From: Orientallactaga sibirica
Lineage: Eukaryota > Chordata > Mammalia > Rodentia > Dipodidae
Length of the DNA stretch: 64,000 nt
Assembly (NCBI GenBank): GCA_036365145.1
Contig: JAEOAD010000982.1
Coordinates: 4,986,001 to 5,050,000, forward strand
Direction: 5' to 3'
The notes below the pieces were generated by a model that had not been told where the DNA came from, did not search any database, and saw nothing but the letters and a program-made list of their open reading frames with translations. Positions 47,555-60,235 of this stretch are shown piece by piece; the stretch's first letter is position 1, and every line of letters starts with the position of its first letter. The position numbers and the translations under genes are program-made.

Positions 47555-47783
47555 GGGGCTGGAGAAATGGCTTAGTGGTTAAGGCGTTTGTCTGCGAAGC
47601 CAAAGGATCCCGGTTCGATTCTCCAGGACCCACATAAGCTAGATGCACAAGGGGCACATGCATCTGGAGTTTGTTTGCAGTGGCTGCAGGCCCTGGTGTG
47701 CCCATTCTCTGTCTGCCTCTCTTCTATCTCTCTCTCTCTCTCTCTCTCTGCATGCAAATAAATAAAATTTAAAAAAAAAGTAA
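47555..47783 (+). mobile_element. Dip-like SINE
   Basis: Complete copy: GGGGCTGGAGAAATGGCTTA head, GGTTCGATTCTCCAGGACCC, CT block, AAATAAATAAAA tail. Direct repeat AAAAGTATTCCTGG at 47,543-47,556 and 47,784-47,797. Confidence 0.9.
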
Positions 47784-47797
47784 AAAAGTATTCCTGG

Positions 47798-49050
47798 ACT
47801 AATGCATAGTCTTGGACAAGCCTGAGAAAATAGGATGTGGTCCTGCATAGTAAATTTCTGTGACTAGTTGACTCCTAGATGAAAGTATCTGGGATGTAGA
47901 CATTTTTAGGAGGAAGTAACAAATCTTACTCTGAATAAAAGGTGACTAAATATATTTGGTTATTTTCATTCCATTATAAACGTCCCTGTGCAAACAATTG
48001 TTCCCAGGGATCAGGATCCAAGAATGATGGACAGGACCATAATGTTTGGGCTCAGTGCATATGCACTTCTTTAAGAGTAAAAAAAACCCACATTTTCACA
48101 TCATAGAAAGCTTACTGATATCCCAAATCCTTCAAGTAAGGAATCAAACCTGCTTTTCAGCACTTTTCCCCAATAGAATACAGTACTGAAACTGCTTTCA
48201 TTCAAATATTTAGTAAATATTCAAATGGATAAACAAATGGAAAAGTATATTTGGTCTTGTGTTAAGATTATTCTGTGGGGAACAAAAGCAAAAAGGTTCC
48301 ACTGCTATGAAAAGAAGTTATGTAACATAACACAAGGGTCTCTCATTAGTGAACAAAAGACCCAAAACTTATAAGTACATCCAAGACATATGAGAATAAA
48401 GAAAGGTTTATTACTTGCAGGCAAATTGCAGGAGCATTGAAGATAACACACAAAGCAGTGTCTCTCCAAGGAAAGAAACAAGGGGATTTTATTAGGGACA
48501 TTCATGAATATTCTTTCTGAAAAGATTTTCAAAATGTGGTGAGGTAGTATATTCTTGAGCATGCTTAGTTCAACACTATGCTTCTTTGTTCATTGCATGT
48601 TATAAAATGAAAGATGGGAATGCCCCTGGGATGAAAATTTAGCATTATAATTGGATTATAATATGTGAATTTCTCTGTGGGTCACATAGAATGACTCAAC
48701 AAATTTGGCTGGTTTCAACTGGCTCCTTGTGTTCTTCCTGGAGGCAAACAAACAGAAAAATATTTTAATGGAATGTTAGCAGTAATTTAAAGGGGTATAA
48801 ACTTTTTTTTCTAGCATGAGTATTTCCTCCCCAAAGTACCTGGCTATCAGCTAATAAAGAAAAATCTATCTAAGTGGAAAGGTGATTTCCTATTCCCAAC
48901 TGACCTTTGGAAGTACAAGTTCAGGGACAGAAATTGAGAATCTGAAGAGGACCCACTCCTTAGAAGATTCCCACTCCCTTTTTTTATTGATACAATCAAG
49001 TTCCAGGAATGGAAAACATTAGGAACATATCCCTAGTGGTAACATCCAAC
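47798..49050. other. unannotated non-coding stretch
   Basis: No recognised repeat or gene. Confidence 0.35.
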
Positions 49051-49054
49051 ATAA

Positions 49055-49253
49055 AAAAAAATTTATTTGTGTGTGAGAAAGAGGCAGGTAGAGAGAGAAA
49101 ATGGGCCCACCAGGACCTCTAGCCACTGAAAAAAGAACTCTAGACATATGTGCCATCTAGTATATTTGGCTTTATGTGGGTACAAGGTAATGGAACCAGG
49201 ATCCTTGGGCTTTTCAGGCTAGTGCCTTAACCTCTAAGCCATCTCTCCAACCC
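49055..49253 (-). mobile_element. Dip-like SINE, antisense
   Basis: ATTTATTTGTGTGTGAGAAA, ACCAGGACCTCTAGCCACTG, AAGCCATCTCTCCAACCC. Diverged reversed Dip order. Confidence 0.8.
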
Positions 49254-49566
49254 TGACATCCAACTTCTTTTGATATGGGCCTGCATCAACTTGCTAATTT
49301 GAAAATAAATATCAGCTATACTAGCTCCTTTACCCATTATAAATGATTGACCATTCAGGAAAGTTAGGGTTTGCATGTTGTACATTCCCCAGCTCAGACC
49401 TCAAACGCTGTCTAAATTAGACTAAAGTCTGTGTGTTGTTCTTATGATTGCACAGTTTGTTAATTAAAACCTATTTGGTCATTTGAGGCCCACTCTTCCT
49501 ACTTAGATGAGAGGGGTTATGGTGTTTTCTTTATGATATATAGCTTTTACGTTCAGATATTTTCAT

Positions 49567-49584
49567 TGTGTGTGTGTGAGAGAG

Positions 49585-49634
<50 letters not shown>

Positions 49635-50003
49635 CGCGTGCTGTGGTGTGTGATGTTATGTGTAGTGAATGCAAACATGCATACACATGATACACCCTAC
49701 GGGCATGTATGCAGAGGCCCTAGAAGAACATCAAGTGTCCTCTCCTTTGTGCTCATGCACCTGTTCCCTTAAACCAGTCTCTCACTCAACTCAGAGCTCT
49801 CATCTTCACTAGTCTTTGATCAAAAAACCCAAGTGAATCTCTGGTCTCTGTTCTCCCCACAGGAAAGATGTTTCAAACATATGTAGCCATGCCCAGCTAT
49901 TTACATGGATGTTGAGGAACCAAGTTCAGGCAGTCTTAGGCCTTCCCAGGCCTTAATGCTTATATAGCAAGTACTCTTAACCAATGAGCCATCTCCCCAA
50001 CCC
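49567..50003 (-). mobile_element. long tRNA-headed SINE, antisense, (GT)n tail
   Basis: GT microsatellite (about 49,590-49,628), GGCATGTATGCAGAGGCCCT, TCTCTCACTCAACTCAGAGC, ATGAGCCATCTCCCCAACCC. Confidence 0.72.
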
Positions 50004-51505
50004 TAACCTGTAATCTTAATATTTATTCATATCTCAATTCCAAGTAACATATTTATGGTTATCTAGTACTTTGCCAGTAAAAAATGGAGTGTGCATTCAC
50101 TTTTTATGAGAGGAACTAGAAATTATGTGGTTCTAGTTAATGCAGGCACCTGTGAACACCCTTCCCCTCTGGTGCCAGAGACCTCTGGGGCTATGGGTAG
50201 CCTATATACCTTATTTGACACAATGGTCAAGAGCAGCTACTATCTAATATTTGCCTTCCTCAAGCTTTCCTCTCCTACATGCTCCACATACTCACGTATA
50301 CTTAATATTTGCAGCATGCTTTAAGTTCCTGGCATTCCTGAACAAGGCAGAGTGGGGAAAGAATGGTTAGAGTACAGTGAGGTTGAAGGGCTTTGAAAAC
50401 TTATAGCCCACAAACTCTCTAAAAGAATACTTAATAATAGCACATATCTAATGTGATTTGAAAACTTAGAAGTCTACGGTTTTACATCTTTTTTGCTGTG
50501 GATTAGGTTTAAGTAATGTAACTCAAATAAATCGAAGACATTGAAAGATCGATATTTCTCTAAGTTTATGGATTCACGATTTATTGGCAAAATTCAAATC
50601 TATATCTGTTTTGGAATATAAAACATTCATTTTATCAAGTAATGCAATATTTATCCTAAACCCCATGGTTTCAGGAAATAAGCTGATTTTTCTCTTTTCT
50701 TAGAATATTTGAAAACTAGATATAATGTCAGCAATATTTGACTCTGATATCACACTAAAATCTGAAAATGTGGTATTTTGCTTTTTCCATTTAAAGTAAT
50801 AATTTTCTGGCATTCAGAAATAAGAAGTGATATATAAATTAGCACACATTCATAAATATTGTTTGATCTTGGAATTTTTGCATTCTCACAAGGTGACTCA
50901 TACAAGATTAACTAAAGACTTTGACAAATGTTCACATTAAACAAATTTATTATCTTGTAGATTTGTATTGAGAGGCCAAAATAAACATTAAACACTCACA
51001 TAGTTTTGCTATGAAAAGCAAATCTCTCTCCTTGAGTCTGGAAAGTAAATTGTTGGGAAGTTTCACAATATTCTGGGGTCCTACATGGTTTGATTTGAAT
51101 GTGGTTTTGTTTCTCAAAATTATTTCAATCAAGAGCCAAGTGTATAGAAAAACAAGATTTGGACATTGATTTCATGTTTAGCATGAATAGTGTTGGGCAT
51201 CAAAGATAGATATGTATTACAGTATATATGTATATGTGCAATATAACAGTATCAGTTGATATAATATCAGAGCAAGTTAATGTTACCATGTAAATTTATT
51301 TCTTCTTTCTAGAAAACAGCCTAAAGGAAAGATTTTATTATTATAAAGTAACTATAGTTTGAACTCCAATATACTGATGAAAGATCAATAAGATCAATAT
51401 TGGTTCCTCCATAGGACATATAGAAGGGTTTTTCATTTTCCCTGCCAATGATTTCACTCGCAAATTCTAAGTATTGTGGATTTTTTTTCTGCATGTGAAT
51501 CTATT
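50004..51505. other. unannotated AT-rich stretch
   Basis: No recognised repeat, RNA or coding feature. Confidence 0.35.
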
Positions 51506-51509
51506 GTGG

Positions 51510-51893
51510 TATGGTCTTTGTGTGTGGGGGCTCGCGTGTGGACGCAAATACATGCATGTGTATGTCCCCATGCAGTGCCTTGAATGCTCACTTACAGCAG
51601 GCTGTGCTTGCCTGTGGTGACCAAAAGGGAGTGTTGGGTGCCTCACTCTATCACTCTTTCACCCATTATTACTTAAGCTGAAGCTTCTTACTGATCTTGG
51701 AGCTTGCCATTTTGTTCACAAGCCCTGGTGATTTTCTAGTCTCTGCACTCCACAGGATTGGGGTTAAAGCATGCATTGCTATGCCCAGTTGTTTATGTGT
51801 GTCCTGGAGATGGAACTCTTGAGGTCTTTCAGGCCTCTTCAGGAAGTAGAGTAGGAAGTGCTCTCAACAGCTGAGTGGTCATTTCTCCAGCCC
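51510..51893 (-). mobile_element. long tRNA-headed SINE, antisense
   Basis: GT-rich start, GTGATTTTCTAGTCTCTGCA, GATTGGGGTTAAAGCATGCA, GTGGTCATTTCTCCAGCCCC. Diverged. Confidence 0.68.
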
Positions 51894-53138
51894 CACGTGG
51901 AATTACTGACAATGTGTAACTTGGTCTGTGCTATAATTGGGCTGTTGAATGTTAAAGGCTTTTCTCTCAGGTTAGCTGTTGGGATGTAGTGAAGACTTTA
52001 AAGTGCACTTGTTAGCGAGAGGTCTTTATGTCATTGGGGGCATAAACTTGAAAGGAGCCACTTCCTTCTTTCCCTTTCCTTCTGCCTGTGAAGTGAGCAG
52101 CTTTGCTTCACCACACTCTCCTCCCTTGAACTGTTGCCTCCTAAGAGGTCCAGAAAAATTAGCCCACCAGATTACAAACTGGAAGCTCCCAAACTGTGGA
52201 CAATATAGGTGTTTTGTTATAGCCATAAAAGTTGAAGAATGCAATCTATCATTATCTCCAGCTTTTGATAACAGCTAGAATGGAATAAGAGGAAGAAGAA
52301 ACAGTAATAGAAAGCAGGTTGTCAAGATTACAAACCAATATCAGAACTTTCTATAAAGCTAGAGAACAAAACTTTGTAATAGGAATGGTTAAAATAAAGC
52401 TTATATAATACAAGCATCCAAAACCAGATGATGAATACTGTAGAAATTTCAATATAGTCTGTCATTTGAAAGCCTGACAGAACCACTGACCATTTGTGAA
52501 TGGATTATCACAGTTCTTTTGAAGAACAAAGCTATATTAGCATTTGCAATTTTAAATTGTTATTATGGAACAGAGTTACATAGATTTCACTAATGCTTTG
52601 CTTTGTTGTTACTGTTTTAATTTTTCTTCAAACTGACATATCAAAATTAAGGAATAATTTCAAGACACATTTTTCAGATTACCAAGATAAAAATAAATGA
52701 TCTTCTATCAATATCTTCTTTTTATCATTAAGCCCCATATTTTTCTACATTTCAGGACATTTTGAAATCAAGTACTTGGCATCTTTACAAGAATTTATTC
52801 AGAGGCTACTCTGAATGTGAATGTCAGGTTATACACAATATTTGAAAAACAAACCTCTTATATGCTATCATTCTGACAGGCATTACCCTCGTGAAAATAT
52901 GGACAGCTGGAACAGCAAATGGAAATGCATGCATTACCCAATAAGACAGGACAAGTTATGTTAATCATTCAACCAAGGACAGTCCAGTAATGATTCAGAG
53001 TTAGAAAAAAAAATCAAACATCTGAGTCAAAAAGATTTGCTACCCTGTCTGGCATTTCAAATTATAAATGACAATTTAATGATATCTTGTCATAATGACA
53101 GGATGTTCCTAAAACAACTCTATGAATGTGTACCACTT
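51894..53138. other. unannotated non-coding stretch
   Basis: Includes overlapping chance frames on both strands at 51,979-52,278. No recognised family. Confidence 0.35.
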
Positions 53139-53153
53139 AAGAAGCTACATACT

Positions 53154-53473
53154 GGGGCTTGGAAAATAGCTCAGTGCATAAAGTGCTGGCCTTGAAAGCA
53201 TGGGAATCTGAGTTCCATCCCCAAAACCCATGTAAGAATTCTGGTCATGGTGGTCTACATCTCTAAACCATGCACTGGGAAAGTAGAGGCAAATGGACCC
53301 CACAGGTTCTCTGGCCACAAAATCTAGCCTAGTTGGTGACCTCTGGGCTGACAAAAGACCAGGTTCAAAAAGAGGCGGACAGTATACATGAGGATGACAT
53401 ACAAGCTGTCTTCTGGCCTCTACACTCATGAACACAGACACATAAGCACATAACCCTATATGCATGCATTAAA
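53154..53473 (+). mobile_element. complete long tRNA-headed SINE with target repeats
   Basis: GGGGCTTGGAAAATAGCTCA head, GAGTTCCATCCCCAAAACCC, ATGGTGGTCTACATCTCTAA, GGCCACAAAATCTAGCCTAG, CTTCTGGCCTCTACACTCAT. A 15-bp direct repeat with one mismatch (53,139-53,153; 53,474-53,488) brackets it, so the 320-bp composite moved as one unit. Confidence 0.88.
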
Positions 53474-53488
53474 AAGAAGCCACATACT

Positions 53489-55760
53489 AAAATTTGTTCA
53501 CTCCTCAAAATAACAGATTTATAAGTATTCATATAGAAAGGACTAAATATATAATACTGAATATTTCCACAATATGGGGTGAAAAGGTCAATTTCATATG
53601 ATTGGTACTGATTAATTCACTAGTGGACTTTACAATGCCTATTTGTTATGAATCTAATATGGACTCAAGATGGAGTTATGATTCCGAGGAAAAGAAAGAG
53701 TCATCATGACAGAAAATGTAAAAAAACTACCATTTTTCCTGGCTCATGAAATCTTTTTAAAATATGTTAGGCAAGTGACAAAAAATGTTTTTTCCCACAT
53801 GACATGAAAAAGTAATTTACATGATATAAGCGTGGAAGTTAGTGAATGCATTCTTCAGGAGTTGCCTTTGAATTGACATCTGAATGTGAGTGAAGATGTC
53901 TCCATGAACATAAAGAAATCTAGATCAGTTACTTAGCCACAATGATGAAAGTGAAGAAATCAAAGTGTGGTATAGCTGAGCTATAACCTGAACCTCAGGT
54001 TAAGATCTCAATCTCCAATGCCAAGTCGAGCTATATTTTTTTCTATGACATCACATTTTCTAGTTCAATCTGATTAAGAAAACAATTAGGAAAGCTTTAT
54101 TAAATTGAAACTTTGAAACTGAAGGCATGGAATTGTCATTTGATTTTTGTTCTATGAAGATTAAGTGTATGTAAGTGCATATATCACTTGGTTGAAGCAA
54201 ATTATTATTTAATTAGCTCAGTAAACTAAATCCTTTAAATAACCATCTGCATAATTCAATAATGAAGTCTATTTTGCTAAAATAGTAAAAGAAAACATGG
54301 AGCATCCAAGAAAAATGACAGGTCAGGCAGAATTTGACCTCTAGGAACACATTTTAGCATACTTAAATTTGTGGGCTAACTGAATTTTCCCCTGACAAGA
54401 ACAAAGGTAGATTTATCCAGAAATTTATCAGCACAATATGGTTTTGATGCAAAAGTAGTATGAATCTAATCTTTTAGATTTGCAAAGAAAACAAACAAAT
54501 AGAGACTAAACATCAAAGAAAGATTATTTCTTTACTTTTCTAGAATTTTACTGCAAGAAAGAAGAAAAAACTCTTTCAAGCTAATTTATCATTAGCAAGA
54601 TAAAGCACTAAAATTCTGGGCATTTATTTAGATGTTGAGTGACTTAAGGTTCAATTAAAGCATGCTTAGTCCTTGTCTTAAATTTTAAACTCTGCCCTGG
54701 ATCATCTGGAAAATAAATGGTTAAGTTTTGTTAAATTTTAAACTTAAGTTTTGTGTGCCTCATTCAGGCATAATGATACAAGACTGGAGAGAGAAGTAAA
54801 AGTACACAATGTCCCAATTTTCCTGTTTGTGGGCTGACATTTTAGTACATATTCTGATTGTTCTGTTGTTCTGTTGCAACGATCATGCACCCAGAGTGGG
54901 TGAAACCAGGCAGACAACAGTTCAAAAAGTAGTTATTCTTAGCAAGACTGTACTAATGTGCTATCATGATTCAAAAAATAAGATAGTCTTCCATTAGTGT
55001 ATGCAGGGCAGGAGGAATGATCTAGGATAATCGTCCTGAAATCCAAGACATATCCACAGAAATGAAAATAAAGAAAACCAGAGTCCTTGTGATGACAGAG
55101 GATGACTGTCCAACCTGCTTGATTTCTGAGTTCTCTGAAGTGACCAGTCCCCAATGCTCTATAGGTTAATAAGAGGATGCCCCTTCTCAAATGATACTCA
55201 ACCCAATTATGATTATGTCTGCTGGCCATTTTGAAGTCTGGTGCTACCTGTAGCTGCAATTTGCCATTGATCTTGTCTATGGTACATGAATGATTACAGT
55301 AATCCATCACACTAGTTCCTCTCTTGGTACAAGAAGCCTACCAGGATTCCATCTTTAAACAAATGGAATTCCACTCTCTCTCTCCTCAGGCATTGGGACA
55401 TCAGACTCTCCTTTTCTTTCTCCATTACTATACTTGGTCTTCCTTGCTTCTTAACAATCGCATTTGGACCATATCACTAATGTCCAGAGATTCCTAGGAA
55501 ACAGCAGATGTTAAGCTCCATTAGAACAAGTTGGATACATGATTTCTTCTTCCCATTTGGTGACAAGATCAGAATTTCTTCCACCCACACAGAGACCAGT
55601 TTCTACTCTTATTGAATCATTTTTGAAGCCCTTTCTGACTTTGTTTATTTTGTTGAAATTACTTAGGTTACAACCAAAAGAAACTCGGTGAATGAGAAAT
55701 GCTGACAATGGCCTCAATACAACAAGTTGCAACCTCATTGGTAATTTTCTAAAACTAAGG
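53489..55760. other. 2.3-kb repeat-poor AT-rich stretch
   Basis: No SINE, LINE or LTR recognised; the longest clean stretch in the right half. A 123-codon minus-strand frame at 54,939-55,310 has no recognisable motif. Confidence 0.4.
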
Positions 55761-55761
55761 T

Positions 55762-56485
55762 TCGGGGATGGATCAATGTGTAAAGCACTTGCCACACAAC
55801 TGTTGGGCCCTGGGTGCAGATCCCCAGCATTCATGTAAAAACCGGGCATGACAGCGTGCACCTGTAATCTCAGTGCAATGGAGGTGGAGACAGGAAGATC
55901 TCTGGGGCTTCCTGGACAGCCAGTCTAGCCAAATCAGTGAGGCTCATATTCAGCAAGAGACACTGTCTCAAAAATAAGGGGCTGAGAGATGGCTTAGTGG
56001 ATAAAGTGCTTGCAACTTAGTCAGATATGCAGAACTCACATAAAGCCTCATCACTGTAGCACTAGCATCTGTTTTGCCAGAGTGTCTATGGTGAGAAGGG
56101 AAGAGGAGACAGAGGAAACACCTGGAAGTTTTCAGGCCAGTTGGCCTAGAAAAGACAACACAGCATGAATCAGCAAAAAGAAGATCCTGCCTCTAGCATG
56201 ATGGAAGGGGACGTACATGTCTGGAGTTGGTTCACAGTGGCTGAAAGGCCCTGGTGTACCCATTCACTCTCTGCCTCTTTCTCTCTTTGTGTGTGTGTGT
56301 CTCTCTCTCTCTCAAAAAAAAAAAAAAACACCAAGGTGGAAAGTGATAGAGGAAGACATCCCACATCAAACTCTTGCTTCCTAATGCATGCATACACACA
56401 TGCATGTGCACCTGGACATACTATATGTACCCACAAACATATGAATACACATACATGCCCAGCACACACATTTACAAATGCAAAA
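55762..56485 (+). mobile_element. long SINE interrupted by another SINE
   Basis: The left part (55,762-55,977) runs to GAGACACTGTCTCAAAAATA. The right part (56,332-56,485) resumes with AAGGTGGAAAGTGATAGAGG, the block that normally follows. Between them lies a second tRNA-headed SINE (55,978-56,331) with a Dip-like 3' end (GGCCCTGGTGTACCCATTC, CT block, poly-A). Confidence 0.75.
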
Positions 56486-56824
56486 TAAGAAAAAAAAGTC
56501 TGAATAGAATAGAAGGTGATAGTTGGGAAGCTAAGAAAAGAAAAAGTATCCAATAGAGGGCTCTGTAGGCAAATGTGGAGGAAAGAGATTTGTAATGGTA
56601 ACCAATGAGAAGAGTCATGTGTGAGGAAAGTACATTTTAGCACTACACATTCAACACATGCCTGTTGAAGGCATAAAAAATCACATGTGAAATATAATTA
56701 TCACTTTTTGAACATGTTAGACATGTGTAACTCTTTTGTATCTTTATAATTTATGTGTGGTATGCATACTGCATTATTCTATCAGAAGCAAAGACTATAG
56801 AGCTAAAATTTACTGAGCACTTAC

Positions 56825-56860
56825 TACACTTGATCTTAATCAAAAGGCCAAGAGGTGATA
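56825..56860 (-). pseudogene. U2 snRNA 5'-end retropseudogene
   Basis: The minus strand reads ATCACCTCTTGGCCTTTTGA and continues TTAAGATCAAGTGTA. This matches the first ~36 nt of mammalian U2 snRNA, including the CTTGGCCTTTTG-like stem and the AAGATCAAGTGTAGTA branch-site-recognition region, with only a few substitutions. An 8-bp direct repeat GCACTTAC flanks it (56,817-56,824 and 56,861-56,868). Without the Sm site and 3' stem-loops it cannot be functional. I recalled the U2 sequence and could not align it by tool. Confidence 0.82.
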
Positions 56861-57128
56861 GCACTTACCAAATGTATTATTTATCCTAACCCACACAAGA
56901 CCATATATTATCATTAATTTTTTTCACAAATCAAAAAGTAGGTTTGCATTTATTAAAATGTTGGCATGGGACACACTTAATACCTAGATCAATTTTGGTT
57001 TTAGTTGCACAAATTCAAGAACCTTCTGCTTTAGCCAGCTTTTAAGAACCATTGTCACTGATCCTAAACACTGGATATTCACATTCTGGTGGAATTCTTT
57101 ATCTTAGTTGAGACCTGGACCTATGGAT

Positions 57129-57350
57129 TTGCTTTTATTTATCTATTTTTATTTATTTATTAGAGACAGAGAGAGGGAGAGAAAGAGGGAGATTGGGCAC
57201 ACCAAGGCCTCTAGCCACTGCAAACGAACTCCAGAACTCCAGATGCATACACAACCTTGTGCAGCTGGTGTATGTGGGACCTGGAGAATTGAACCTGGAT
57301 TCTTAGGCTTTGCAGACAAGTGCGTTAACTGCTAAGCCATCTCTCCAGCC
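57129..57350 (-). mobile_element. Dip-like SINE, antisense
   Basis: TTTATTTATCTATTTTTATT, GAGA block, CCAAGGCCTCTAGCCACTGC, GTTAACTGCTAAGCCATCTC, CCAGCCC terminus. Confidence 0.87.
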
Positions 57351-58220
57351 CAGGGATTTCTTTTTTTAACTAATAGGAATAAGGCCAAAAGTGATGACAT
57401 AATATTTCCAATATTAGGTTATAAAAAGACTGAGTACTGTCTTTAATTCTTTGTTTCTCATCACTCAGTCTGAGGGAAACCAGCCACCCAGGGAATGCAC
57501 AGACTTGGGTAACTTATGATAATGGAATTTATGTAACAGAGGTCTGAAACTTCCTACCAATTGTCACATAAGTAAGCTGAGAAACAGACCCACCATGTCT
57601 TTCAGATGACTAATGCCTCAAACCACAATTTGATTCATGAGAAACCTGAGACACAACCATCCAGCTAAGTAGCACCCAGATCCTCAGTGATCAATATCTC
57701 TTGCTTTCTAATGTTTAGTTCTGGAGTAATTTGTAATTTGCCAAATAGGACAAAGTGAGAAAGTCATCACATCATGTAGCCATATCAGCAATATCTGTGT
57801 GGTGATTCAGCATACATAGAGAATTTGCTGCTCCTCATTCCTTACTTCAGTTCTCTGAACTGGAGCTGTTAAAGCAACTTGTCTCAATATGTCCTAAAAC
57901 ACAAACAAGAAGTTATATTGACAAAACAAGCCAAGGCCTCTTGGCTCAAAACTACATGGTTTCCAATGTTTCACACCACACTTATTTATGAATTCTAGTA
58001 AAATATTAGTTATCAAATACTAATCAGAAAGTGGACACAAGGTACTAGGTGGAGTCCTTATCCAGCATCAGAATTTAATTGATCAAAACATTACAAAGCT
58101 ACTATACACAGTGTGCTCAGAACACAATAGTCTTCATACCACAAAAAGGCCATCTTCTGAAACCACAAATATTCCTGATAGGGTTTATGTTGAGTGAGAT
58201 ATGATATGGTTTTCATAATA
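57351..58220. other. unannotated non-coding stretch
   Basis: No recognised element. Confidence 0.35.
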
Positions 58221-58562
58221 GGGCTGGAGAGATGATTCAGTGGATCAAGTGCTTGCCACATAGCTAAGTTTATATACCCAGAACCCACATAAAGCCAGAT
58301 GTTGTAATGTGTCTGTAATCTTGGCATGCCTAGAGTGAGAATGGAGGAAGACAGGATAATCTCCCAGAAGATTATGGTCCAGCTAGTCTGTTGAGCACAC
58401 TGGTGAATGAGAGTCCCTGCCTCAAACAAGATGAAAAGTGAGGACTTACACCCAAAGTTGTCCTCTGACCTCCACATATGTGCCATGACATGTATGTGCC
58501 AGCACTCACACATATGAACACAGACACAGGCATGTGCACATGCACATGCATGCACACACACC
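58221..58562 (+). mobile_element. long tRNA-headed SINE
   Basis: GGGCTGGAGAGATGATTCAG head, CACATAAAGCCAGATGTTGT, GGTCCAGCTAGTCTGTTGAG, CCTCTGACCTCCACATATGT, CA-rich tail. Minus-strand frames of 93-170 codons are antisense to it and not genes. Confidence 0.75.
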
Positions 58563-59985
58563 AGAAAAAAGAAAATATTATCATAAGATGCTGTATTAGA
58601 CATACGTTTAACTTTCTAAATTCCCTTCTGTTGCTTTGTAAAGTGAAGTTCATTGCCCAGAACTGTTGAACTTAAATGTAACATAAGCCACTTAGTTCTA
58701 CTGTTTGTCAAAAAAGGGCAGCATTACTAGATAAGTGCAAACATTTCTACTCAAAAGATGGCCCAAGGTAACAAGTCTTCAGATAATTCTCCAAGTATCA
58801 GCATGTACTTTTTCTAAAATTCATGTTCACCCAGGGAATGGGAGCCATGGAGAGTCTGACCACCTTGAATAATGTTGGATATAAGGCAGGAAGCACATTC
58901 TGTCTCCTTGACGTTTCCAATAAATGTGAGAACATTCCTGAAGCTTTGCATAGAATGCTTCCCCATGTGGATTTATATACACAAGGAGGATGAAGCAGAA
59001 TAATGTGGTCATCTTTCATGGAATCATATTGTTAGTGTCAGCATTTCTCCCAGGATGCTGGATTTGTGGGGAAGGACATTACATGCACCCTCCCCGCCTC
59101 AGGCATTTTCAAAGGCTGTAGAATCCATGGGAATGCATTCTAACATAGCTCTTAATAGGCCAAGAAAGACAGAGCTGGCAGACATATGTAAACTCTTGGC
59201 TCTATCACCCTTATTCTCTGCCAGAACCAGGGACTTAGGATGTTGAAAACTTCATTTAGTTGGTGTTGACAAAGATTAAGGTCTAATTTTGTTTCATTTT
59301 ACATTATCAAACCTCAAGCATTTAAGCACTAGAAGTCCATACTGGGGTAAGTTATGAGACAAAAATGTGTTGAAAGTGCTCCAAAAGACCTCCTACATTG
59401 ATGAGTATATTCATGGCAGACTTTGGTGTGGGTCCCTTTAAATTATGCTTCTCAACTGATGGATAGGGAGGAGGTTTCACTCCTCCAAACCATGGTTTCA
59501 TATATAGTAGAGATTAATTACATCCATGGGGCAATTTTTCCAAATGACCCCCTGATGGGAAAAGGGACATTTGAAATGCCGACTGAACAATTTACAATCT
59601 GTGGTGAAATAGTTATTTCAAGAGCAGCTGTTATACATTAAGCATGTTCACACTGCAAACAGCTCAGGAATGAGGCGAACTAAGACTTCCATGTGGGGTA
59701 GTCTGCCAGAGGTAATATCATCATCTCAGATTGTATCAGCACCTGGGTTAAGCAAAAAGCACCAAACTTTTGTTAAAGACCCTAAAGGCATGATTTCCAG
59801 ATTTGAGGCACTTATTTACAAGCTAGTCTTGTGCAATTAAAGGAAAACATCAAGCAGAGAAAAATCAATGTTTATCAAATTTTTCTATTTTACCCAAATT
59901 CCAAGATTTAAAATATAAAGAACTCTATAGCTAAGAAAAGTTTGAAGATGGTTTGCACTTACTAAACCTGGGCATCTCTGTTGCT
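58563..59985. other. unannotated non-coding stretch
   Basis: No recognised repeat or gene. Short frames on both strands are chance. Confidence 0.35.
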
Positions 59986-59989
59986 TTCC

Positions 59990-60235
59990 TATAATCCTGT
60001 TGCTATGGAAAATGAAACAGAAGGATCCTTGGCACTCACTGGCTAGTTAGTCTACACAAATCATGAGCTCTATGTTCAGTGAGAGGCCCTATCTCAAAGA
60101 ATCAGGTGGCCACTGATTGAGAAAGATACGCAGTGTCAATCTCTGGCCTCCATAGACACATGCACACATGTGCACTTGTACCCACACATATGTGCATACA
60201 AACATGCACGCACACCACATACACATAAACATGCA
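59990..60235 (+). mobile_element. partial long tRNA-type SINE (3' part)
   Basis: CACTGGCTAGTTAGTCTACA, GTTCAGTGAGAGGCCCTATC, TCTCTGGCCTCCATAGACAC and a CA-rich tail. The tRNA head is missing. Confidence 0.68.

Noticed and set aside
58091..58603. 170-codon minus-strand frame with a Cys/His-rich start
   Set aside because: It is antisense to a long SINE and its CA tail; the Cys/His pattern comes from the GT/CA repeat.
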